From Brachionus koreanus (lineage: Eukaryota > Rotifera > Eurotatoria > Ploima > Brachionidae), in NCBI GenBank assembly GCA_016987375.1, contig PJRA01000524.1, positions 1,239,356 through 1,303,355 of the forward strand: DNA of 64,000 bases, read 5' to 3'. Position numbers and translations under genes: made by a program. The stretch's first letter is position 1. Every line of letters starts with the position of its first letter. Shown one piece after another: positions 55,746-64,000 of the stretch. The notes beneath the pieces are model-generated. The model saw only the letters and a list, made by a program, of their open reading frames with translations. It had not been told where the DNA came from and searched no databases.

Positions 55746-56124
55746 TAAAAATTTAAATAAAAAAACATTTTTTTAGATTTTTTCACACTAAACTGTCAAT
55801 TGAAAAAGTTTTCAAAATTTTTTCTAAGAAATTTCAGAAATTCTGAAATATCTTCGGCTAGGTTTAATTTTCTTAGTTAAATAAAATTTATTGACATTAT
55901 TGAAATTTTATTTAAATATTTTTTATTAATTTATTTTTAAATTATTAAAATAAAGTTTAATTTATTTTTGAGTAGCTAACAAAATTATGTTTTAAATATT
56001 AAATATTATATGTGTTCATTTATTATTAAATTTTCAGTTTTAAAATTAGCATTTTAGGCTTTAAGTATTATCGTTTACTATTATCGTTTTAGCATTTATT
56101 TTCAAAAGTAGCAATTTCAAAAAA
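55746..56124. other. intergenic, AT-rich
   Basis: Upstream region of the coiled-coil gene. The minus frame above 55690 is not LINE-like. Confidence 0.4.
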
Positions 56125-57299
56125 ATGGAAAAATTAAATTCCGAATTGATAAGTAGAATAGAAAACTTGGTGTCAATTAGCAACGCAATTAAAGATCAAA
56201 ATAACAAATATCAAATGAGTATAGAAAATATTGATCTAGCACTAAATGATTTAAAATTTAAATTACTTAGTTCGCAATTAGAGTTTAAATTGAAAATCTC
56301 ATATTTTCGAGAAAGAACTCTGGAATTGCTTGAATACATTGATTCGTATGAAAATACAAATATCAATATTTCTAAAATTGAAGAAATTAAACAAGTAGAA
56401 TTTTCAAAATGTGAAAATGAAGAGCTCAAAAGACAACTTGAACTCAAAGATAACCAACTTAACAGATCAAAAAAAGACTTGAACAATAAATCAGAAAATA
56501 TTTCATTTTTTTGGAACAATTGTTTGCACAATGCTAGATTCTTGACAAAATTTGATAACACAAATAACTCTAAACATAAAGAAAAAGTTATAATGGAGAT
56601 TGAACAATACAAAGATAAAATTGAAGACCAAGAGTTAGATTCAGTTAAGAATAAAATTGAATTAAGAAAATTAAATGAGTCGGAGCAGAGAATTTTGAAT
56701 TTGAAAATGTTGTTAAAAAATTCAGCGTTTCAACTAAAAAAAGAACTTATAAAATCAAAAAATTTTTGCTGACAGAAAATGAAAATTTCAAATTAAGAGA
56801 AAAATCGAGCAGAATTTGTATTGAAAATTTGGCCAAACCTTGTGAATCAATGCGAAATTTTTCATCAAATGATGATTGTTTCAAAGTAAAAACAGAGTTG
56901 AAAAAAATCGAAAAAAAAAATTTTGCAAAAAAACACACTATCACAAAGTTGTCAAAAAATATATTTGATCTCTTTGAAACAATCATTAAAGTCAAACAAT
57001 TCAAACATAAAAAAACAAAATCAAAATATTTAAGTCGAATTAAATTGAATGCGAATTTGCTTGAAAAAGACAAAACTCTGTTGCAAACAAGAAGTTTTTT
57101 AAAAAGCGAATCAAATAAACTAACAGGATTTACTTTTGATCCTTTTAAAAAACAATTCATATTTTTTGGATCATACCCTGACACAATATTTAGATTTATG
57201 GGCATGAAAAAAAGAATCAAAAGAAACATAAAAGATTATAAATTTTATAGAAAACTTGCTAGCAAAAAAATTTTTGGGAAATTCAATAATTTCAATTGA
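56125..57299 (+). CDS. coiled-coil protein with a frameshift
   Basis: Two abutting open frames: 56125-56772 (215 codons from ATG) and 56766-57299 (177 codons). The switch lies at AAAAAATTTTTGCTGACAG near 56757-56775. One missing A or T in that homopolymer would explain it and give a single product of about 392 residues; no plausible GT..AG intron fits. The first part is Glu/Lys/Asn-rich helical coiled coil (SRIENLVSISNAIKDQNNKY.., EELKRQLELKDNQLNRSKKD). The second continues Lys-rich and ends in FTFDPFKKQFIFFGSYPDTI. Either an assembly error or a real inactivating mutation. No family was recognised. Confidence 0.6.
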
Positions 57300-57801
57300 T
57301 GTTAATTTGAATAAAATTTTTACATTATTTTAGTCAAGTTTATATACTATTAACTCTATAAAGTAAAATACTTCAATTCAACAATTAATAAAGTTCTTTG
57401 TAAGTTAATGCCAGTAATTACCCATTAATCTTGATTAAAAACAAAACAACATAAATTTTATTTAGAATTCTAAGCCATATTTGTGCATAAGTCAAAAAAA
57501 AAGTCTTTATTTTTGAAGTTGAAATAAATGATTTTTTTTTCGAAAAAAAATTCAAGTCATTTCAAATGACTTTTGAAAATTTCTGAATACTGCTAAAAAT
57601 TATCTTCTTCTTTGAAAAATTGTTTAAAAAAATTATGAAAAAAAATTCATAGTGTCAAAATTTTTAGAAATATTTTTTTGTTTATACCCTTGTTAATTTT
57701 AGTTTAAAATATAATTTTTTAATAAGATTCTGTTTAAAAAATTTGTTTCAATTATATCAAAATTTTTGGAAAAAATTTTTTTAAATTTTCACTATGGTTT
57801 C
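57300..57801. other. intergenic; short repeat
   Basis: CATATTTGTGCATAAGTC + A-run + GTC at about 57476-57505 parallels CAGACTTGTGCAAAAGTC + A-run + GTC at 44023-44053 beside the assembly gap. It is probably a dispersed repeat end. Confidence 0.45.
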
Positions 57802-58027
57802 TTGACACTCAAATGACCGGTGACTATTTAAAACTTTCTTTATTCCCATATATCTTATAAAGAATAAATCATATCCACTAAAAATTTTCTGAATCTGTTG
57901 CTATGAATAAATATTTTTAAATAATTTTTAAAAAGTTGGATTTTTGAAAATTTGATGCACGACACCAAAACAATTTAAAAAAGCATTAAAAAAGGTATCA
58001 AATTGACACCAGTGCTTTGAGTGTTAA
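57802..58027 (-). mobile_element. TTAA-type MITE (family 2, copy B)
   Basis: The left end is TTGACACTCAAATGACCGGT and the right end, read on the minus strand, is TTAACACTCAAAGCACTGGT then GTCAATTTGATACC. The length is 226 bp. The left interior, reverse-complemented (GATATGATTTATTCTTTATA, then AGATATATGGGAATAAAGAA), matches the right interior of copy A at 39053-39245. The same element is inserted in opposite orientation. Confidence 0.8.
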
Positions 58028-58647
58028 GTTAAACTATGTAAAATTTTTGCTAGCTAATAAAAATCTGATGAAAAAAATTTTGAAAACATTCTGCAATCCT
58101 GAAAAATAGTATATGCATTAGAAGATCGTTAAAATCATATTGCAGAGTTTTTGCAAAGACAAGACTTGGATGATGTAACCTTTTTATCATATGATTTATC
58201 AAACAAAAATATTGATTCCATTTTAAAAAATTTATAATCTTGAAATCATATTTAAAAGCCAAAATCAAATTGAATCTGAATAAATTCCTTTTTTTTTTGA
58301 ATTCTCAAATTCATCAAATCAACTATTTTATATTGATGATTTGCGCCATTCCTCTAAAAGTTAGTGATGAATCCATCATAAACAGAAACGCTCATTCGAG
58401 CACTGTAAGGATTTCAATTGGGATCAGCTTCCAAAGTTATTTTCAAAAGGTTTTTATTAAAAAGAGACTGTATTGAAATGTCTTGCTTTTTATTCTGTTA
58501 AATAAATAAATTAATTTTATAAATTAGACTAAAGAAGAATAATTAGAAAAAAAATTTTAAAAAAAATTTTCTTTTAAAACTAAGCAACTTTTAAAAAATA
58601 TTTTAATTTTTTTTTAATTTTTTTTTGTAAAAAAGAATTATTTAATA
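58028..58647. other. intergenic, AT-rich
   Basis: 5' flank of the two-exon gene; no element was recognised. Confidence 0.4.
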
Positions 58648-60676
58648 ATGAATGGATTGCATAAGAGATCAAGTAAAGAATTTTTTAATCTTAATTCTTG
58701 GAATTCATATTGTGACTCTGTAAAATATTTCGAATCGTTATTCCAACAATTTCACGAGACCACTCAAAGTATATTTGAACACTATTTTGACTTTATAAGT
58801 GAAGAAATAGATAGACATTTTGATGGTCATTTAGAAAAAATCGAAAAATCCCTCGAAAAATTTGATAAAAGTATTCTAAATGATTTAGAATTAATAGGAA
58901 ACAGATGGACATGCAATAACGTCGATGACTTGAACTTGGAACAATTGCTTGAGGCTATGAATTTAATCAATGTAGATTTTATTGCTTTAGAGGAAAAGAC
59001 TAGTTATTTAGTCGAAAAAATAAATACTTTTTTTTCAGCATTGTGTCAAGAACCAAGGCTAAAATTTAGCGAACAAAACTTGGTCAGAATTTACGACATC
59101 CAAGAAGTTCCAAGCCCAGATATTAAAAGAGCGCTCAATGTTGAACCGAAAAGATCATCGAGCTTCTTGAATGCCAAACCCTTAGACGCGTACATAAATC
59201 AAATAAAAAATAACTCATTTTCCAACTCTGTCATTGCTTTAGAGCCTTTAGGTTCTGATTATCGACTAAAATTAATTAGCATATATGAAAAAGTAAGTTG
59301 TGCAATTGTTTAGTTTAGAATTTATTAAAAATAATTGAAATAATTTTTTTTTATTTTTTAGAAATTTTATTTGAAAAAAATTAAAATTAATTTTTGAAGA
59401 AAAAAATTCTTCTTGAATTGAATACTAAGTTTTAGATTAATTTTTATTAAAGATTGTTGACAGACTTCCAATTGATATAGACAGAGATTTAGTAGCTAAC
59501 ATTTACACAATAGATATTGATAATAAATTAGATTGTTTATTATTTGATCAAAATAATTTGATAGATGCAATTAGCTCTGATGATGAAATACTCAAATTAA
59601 AAATTTTCGACATCAAGGTGTTGGATAATGGACACTTGATAACAGCGGAGGAAAATAATACTCTTTCAATTTGGGACATAAGCCATGCTAAAGTAAAAAG
59701 AATTAAAAGAATTATACCACGTTATTCTGATAATGTTATATCTTGTCAATTAAGAATAAAAAAACTAGCTGAAAATAAGTTTATTTTTTATCTTCGAGGA
59801 AAAATAAATTTGGTTGTGAGAAAAAACGATACCTATAATATTGAAAAGAGATTTTCTCTCAATTGGCCATGTGAAACAAAAATTTCTATCCTAAAATATT
59901 CAGAAACGCTTGGAATTGCTTTAGTAAAAGAAAATTCAGATTTAGTTGAATTGTGGTGCTTGAATAGTGCTTCTTTAAAGACCATTTTGAGTGGACATGC
60001 TGGTTATGTACAAGCGGCTGCTTTTCTTTCTGAAAATCAATTAATAACTGGTTCCAATTTAGACCAAGTGATTGTGCGGAATTTTTCCAAAGATGGAAAT
60101 GTGACAAAACAATTTGAATATTCTGATCAATATTATTTAGATTCAATAGTAAAAATAAAAATTTTGCATGAAAATAGAAAAATTGTTACTCTAAATGACA
60201 AGAATAAAATTATTGTTTTTGATTTTGAATTGAAATTAATTTACAAAATTTCTGATGAATTTCAAGCTGGGTTTTCAGTTATTAAGCCGATCTGTTTGAC
60301 CAAAAATGAGCTCATACATCTAGATGGTAGCAATGGATGTATTCAGGTCTATGACATCGAAAATGGTCAACTTTGTGGACATTTTCGTGACAAAGGTTGT
60401 GAATATAATTTATTCGAAGAGATGAATGGTGAAGTAATTACCGTTTCGACTGATGGGATTATTAGCAAATGGACAGTGAATCCTAATTTTAAAATATGTT
60501 GTTTTCAATTGCCGCAATCATTGAAAAAGATTAAATGCTTCGATCCTCTAAAAGGAAACAATAAAATTCCTAAAAAACCAAGTGTAACTTATGTAAGACT
60601 AACAAGAGAAAAAAATAGAAGGTCTTATCAGAAATTTTTGAGACAAAACAGTCAAAATTTTTTACAAATAAACTAG
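58648..60676 (+). CDS. helical N-terminus plus WD40-like repeat protein
   Basis: Exons 58648-59292 and 59453-60676, with a 160-nt GTAAGT..AG intron, in frame (YEK|IVDRLP), 622 residues. Residues about 25-130 are helical and charged (FHETTQSIFEHYFDFISEEI, HLEKIEKSLEKFDKS), coiled-coil-like. From about 230 on come beta-propeller-like repeats with degenerate WD motifs: DNGHLITAEENNTLSIWDIS, ENSDLVELWCLNSASLKTIL then SGHAGYVQAAAFL then NLDQVIVRNFS, IQVYDIENGQLCGHF and TVSTDGIISKWTV, suggesting a seven-bladed propeller. By layout it is a scaffold protein; the specific orthologue is not recognised. The N-terminal region lacks RING or B-box cysteines. Confidence 0.75.
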
Positions 60677-60744
60677 AGAAAAATTTAAATTAAAAAAAAA
60701 AAAAACAACAAATTTTGAATTTTCTAATCCTTTAACTGGCTTAT

Positions 60745-60965
60745 TAGTATCTTTACAATGAAAATTTTTTCTTGACTCAATGTGAATTTTATCTCTTTCA
60801 GCTGTTCTCGTCCATCTCATCTTTGGTATTCTTAAATTTCTCTTTCTTTGAAGAAGTCCAAATAATGCGGCTTTATGCATTCTCTCTGTTGACATTTTGA
60901 ATATATTTCTAAGCCACTTAAGTCACTTTTTTCCTCTGAAGGCTCGTATCATCCCTATTTAATTT
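60745..60965 (-). mobile_element. LINE C-terminal remnant
   Basis: The minus strand reads LKWLRNIFKMSTERMHKAAL then FGLLQRKRNLRIPKMRWTRT AERD, matching the WLGHVxRMxxxRxxKxAL...GRPRxRWxDxxxxD block in LINE tails, as also seen at 11750-11930. Confidence 0.7.
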
Positions 60966-61067
60966 TTTAGAATCAATTTTGTACCCTTCGTACATTTTCA
61001 ATTTCCATTTTATATTTTTCACGAAATACTTCGGTTGCTGATAATTGCATCAAAATTTTCATTTAAC

Positions 61068-61103
61068 ACTAGAAAGCCAGAGTGGTCAAATTGATTCTAA
61101 TAT
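61068..61103 (+). mobile_element. single TTAACACTAG-type MITE end
   Basis: TTTAACACTAGAAAGCCAGA then GTGGTCAAATTG resembles the family-1 terminus at 16530. No partner end was found within the next kilobase. Confidence 0.45.
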
Positions 61104-61109
61104 TAACTT

Positions 61110-62357
61110 TATTAATAGAAACAAATTTTTGAAAATAAATGGCTTGCTGGGACTAAAAAAAACATTATTTTATCTTAATAAATTTCTTTAATTTCTAAAT
61201 AATTTTTTTTGATTTCTCTAGGTATTTTAATTCATTAATTTTGTTTTCTTTTTATAAAATTTTTTGAACCAAAAAAACAAAGAGTTAAACATATCATTTC
61301 GAAGATTATTCGATTCTGTTTATTTTTACATATATTATGACTTAAATTTTTTGAATTACAAAGATGTTAGAATTAAACAAACCTTTTAAAAAACAAAAAA
61401 TTTTATTTCAAAAACATTTGATGGTAGAAATAAATAATTTAAATTTTTTATTTTCGACCGAATAAATTAAGAAATCTGAAAATGAAACTTAAAAATTAAA
61501 TAGTGATTTTTTGTTTATTTTTAAAAATAGACTTTTTGTGTCGAGCTCAAGACCCTCCTTCAATTTTTTTAGGATATTTTTTTATTCTATGTTTTTAACT
61601 CTTTCTTGAATTTTTTATCAATTTTTTCTTTTAATAAACAGAAGATTTGTTCGTAAACGCCATTTTTATTTACTCTTATTTATTTAGAAATTTATTTTAT
61701 GCTTTTCTTTTTAAATTTAATAATTATTAATTCATGTTTTTCTTTAAATTTTACATTTCACTAAAAATAACTAATAAGCTAAATAAATTTTTTAAAAATT
61801 TTTAAATTAATAGTGATCATAAGCTACTCCAAACAAAGATTGAAAACTCCAAGAATTCTTTTACAGTATCTATTTTCCCCATTTAACTGATTTGACAGCC
61901 ATAAAGTGTATGAATAGAAAAACAGAGTAAAGCTTTAGAAAAAAAATGGGTTTTTTTATTAAATTAATATGTTTTTGTTTTTAATTCTCATTTTTAAAAT
62001 ATCATTTTTAGAGTTTTGCAGAGTTAAAGTTTTTAATCAAATTTTATTGTATCCAAAATTAATATTATTTTAATTATATTTTAAAAGCTTAATCTTAGAA
62101 AAGAATTTTCAAAAATATTAATATGTTCAAATTAAATCATCTTTAATTTTTTTTTGTTTTGACTAAAATTTTAGGTATTTTAAAATCTTGACAATTTTAA
62201 AAGTAACTTATAATTTAACTAGATTCAAAAACTTGTTTTATTCTAAAAATAAATTATCTATCCTAACAAATTATCAAGAACAAATAGCAAAAAAAATTGA
62301 AAAAAAATCTGATTGAAAAAAAATCAAGAATAATTGATTAGAAATTTATTACTAAAT
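61110..62357. other. intergenic, AT-rich
   Basis: 3' flank of TIMM29; no gene was recognised. Confidence 0.4.
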
Positions 62358-63062
62358 TTATGACGAGGATTTAGAGTTCCATTCTTGTTCGTCAATGTCA
62401 TAATCGACAAAATTTCTATTCAAAAAATACCATTGACTACAAAATCCAATGTCCACAATGCGACTTATAAATTTAAGTATATTGTTTGGTAAATTGAATA
62501 TGTTGTACCGGCTAGGATAGTGCAGCTGTATGCACTGTTTTTCATAAGTGTCATCAAATTCACTGAATTTTCTTGCTAAAATTAGACTAAAAAATACACA
62601 TGATTTGTATTCAAGTAGACCCGAATTGTCTAATTTATTTATTTCATTTAAATAGAATTCAGATCGCTTGCTGTATGTGCTACCACACATAATTAGCTCA
62701 TTCAATAGTTCCCTACGTTTGCTGTCGTAGTCAGTTTTGCTAGGTGAGGTTTTGTAAAATATAAGCATTGAACTCATGAATATTCCATAGCCTAAGGCCT
62801 TGAACGGATGTTCTTTCATCGATTTGTATGTATCTTTCCCAACATCTACATAGTCTGTATAAATTTGCTTTAAATAATTGAACATTTTTTTTCGTAAAGT
62901 CTCTCTATTTTCTGAATTTCTCATGTTTATTGTATTCTGTACATCTTCTAGGCCCGTTTTGGGAACATTCGGCGATTGAGGTAGTTGAGAGGGCGACTTC
63001 TTAAACGGATTTGACACATATCTTCCTATTCCTTTTGCTTTTCCTTTGAAAATCCAAGACAT
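62358..63062 (-). CDS. TIMM29: mitochondrial import inner membrane TIM29 homologue
   Basis: A single exon, 234 residues from the ATG at 63062. The first about 25 residues are basic and rich in Lys, Gly and Ser, suiting mitochondrial targeting. YLKQIYTDYVDVGKDTYKSM (about 64-83) is followed by a membrane segment (about 91-104, GYGIFMSSMLIFY). The C-terminal half SCVFFSLILARKFSEFDDTY, CIQLHYPSRYNIF, LKFISRIVDIGFCSQWYFLN and NFVDYDIDEQEW matches the human TIMM29 pattern [35 protein letters not shown] and MRDCDINDDEF. In animals TIMM29 is a TIM22 carrier-translocase subunit. It stands alone here. Confidence 0.85.
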   Translation of the reverse strand: MSWIFKGKAKGIGRYVSNPFKKSPSQLPQSPNVPKTGLEDVQNTINMRNSENRETLRKKMFNYLKQIYTDYVDVGKDTYKSMKEHPFKALGYGIFMSSMLIFYKTSPSKTDYDSKRRELLNELIMCGSTYSKRSEFYLNEINKLDNSGLLEYKSCVFFSLILARKFSEFDDTYEKQCIQLHYPSRYNIFNLPNNILKFISRIVDIGFCSQWYFLNRNFVDYDIDEQEWNSKSSS

Positions 63063-63754
63063 AATGAAATATTGTTTTATTATAAGTCTGATTTTTTAAA
63101 ACAAAATAAAATTTATAAAAAAAATGCTTATACCTATTAATTGAGAAATATAAAACATTTTGTATTTTGCAAAATTATCATTAATTTAAATCTGAATTCG
63201 TTTTAGGAGAATTTTCTTTTATACTGAATTAAAAAAAATAATTTAAACCGGTTTTCAGATTTATGCAGGTGTTTTATGCCAGCATGAATCCAAATAGAGG
63301 TTTTTTAATCTAAAAATAGCTTCAAAAGACTATCAAATACTAATTTTAAAATAAATTCAAACAATACTAAGCTTTTTTACATTTTTTCTTTGTGTTAAAT
63401 TGAAAAATTATATTTTTGCAGTATCTGTTAGTGAAAATTTTTGCAAAACTTACAAAATCTAATTTTATTGAGCACCTAATCAATGCATCATTACAATAAA
63501 AGTTTTGAAATGCTAAATCATTTAAAACTATTGACCAAATTTCTTGTTATAAACAGCAAAAATTGACTTTAATTTTTATCTGTTTCTGTAAATTTTATGC
63601 AAGATTTTTTCTTTAGAAAATATTCATAATTATTAAAAAATCAATATGTAAAACTTTAATTGATATTCAAATTTTATAGAAAAATGAAAAAAATATATTT
63701 TATCTATTCAATTATGCCAACCATTGCTTTGCAAAATGTTTTTTGGGAAACAGG
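63063..63754. other. intergenic, AT-rich
   Basis: 5' flank of TIMM29; nothing recognised. Confidence 0.4.
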
Positions 63755-64000
63755 ATAGTAAATTTTTTTCACTCACGGCACAGACTCAGACTTCTTATGA
63801 CTGTCTTAAAAAGTCTTTTTATTAGTAACCTTGATTATAACAGTTCAGTTTTGATGACATATTCTGCGAAATTAAAGTCTATATTAAAAGAGTCCACATC
63901 AGAATCCTAAAAATGATTGATATCTAAAATAAAAAATTGTTTAACATCCAAGACCTAAATGAGCGTATCGAAACACCTGTCCTTTTAACTCTTTAGTGCA
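63755..64000 (+). mobile_element. LINE-like remnant at the window edge
   Basis: The plus-strand frames read LRLLMTVLKSLFISNLDYNS SVLMTYSAKLK and then RILKMIDI.NKKLFNIQDLN ERIET, resembling the post-catalytic region of non-LTR reverse transcriptases (IRSxxDYxxxxW...L...RI...I..L..RI). It runs off the window end; heavily decayed. Confidence 0.4.

Noticed and set aside
1..64000. tRNA, rRNA, CRISPR arrays, bacterial operons
   Set aside because: None seen; gene structure is that of a spliceosomal eukaryote. Cloverleaf folding was not computed, so a tRNA could have been missed.

Overview
This is a very AT-rich (roughly three quarters A+T), intron-bearing animal nuclear window. The gene complement is metazoan: cytosolic HSP90, a DEG/ENaC channel, a TBK1/IKK-epsilon-type kinase, LAMTOR5, REXO1, ABCD4, POLG2, TIMM29, a TXNDC12/AGR-type protein and GRHPR. 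Introns are mostly 47-66 nt with GT..AG ends, and decayed LINE, mariner, pogo and MITE copies lie between genes. This resembles a small-genome protostome; a monogonont rotifer such as Brachionus is my best guess, but nothing here proves it.

Layout. 0.9-2 kb: GRHPR-like dehydrogenase (+). 2.6-4.4 kb: MULE-type SWIM zinc-finger remnant, a foldback element and a LINE 3' end. 8.0-8.5 kb: two-exon six-cysteine (Shisa-like) membrane protein. 9.2-10.2 kb: candidate solo LTR and a pogo/Tigger-like remnant. 11.7-12.3 kb: LINE remnant. 12.8-15.0 kb: intronless HSP90 (-) with TATA box and heat-shock elements. 17.0-18.3 kb: seven-exon gene, possibly an axonemal protein (-). 20.1-21.6 kb: DEG/ENaC channel (-). 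24.2-29.5 kb: REXO1 (-), split by one 3-kb intron holding a MITE and a mariner corpse. 30.8-33.2 kb: two related Cys/Pro-rich genes (-). 34.5-37.5 kb: 13-exon TBK1-like kinase (+). 39.6-40.5 kb: coiled-coil gene (-). 41.2-42.2 kb: LINE 3' half. 42.9-47.3 kb: ABCD4 (-) with transposon debris and a 450-bp assembly gap in one intron. 50.3-51.8 kb: TXNDC12-like gene (-) divergent from a single-pass membrane protein (+). 52.0-53.7 kb: LAMTOR5 (-) with POLG2 nested on the same strand in its second intron. 54-56 kb: LINE remnants. 56.1-57.3 kb: coiled-coil gene with a frameshift. 58.6-60.7 kb: two-exon protein with beta-propeller-like repeats. 62.4-63.1 kb: TIMM29 (-). The window ends in a LINE-like remnant.

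The genes are mostly unrelated housekeeping genes. Loose themes are mitochondrion (POLG2, TIMM29, possibly GRHPR), lysosome/mTORC1 (LAMTOR5, ABCD4) and innate-immune/autophagy signalling (TBK1). I reconstructed the spliced models by hand from GT/AG sites and reading phase; every junction stated keeps the frame. I saw no CRISPR array, tRNA or rRNA gene. No clear new multi-gene system emerged. The most noteworthy items are the nested POLG2/LAMTOR5 arrangement, the Cys/Pro-rich duplicated pair, and the TTAA-ended MITE families.
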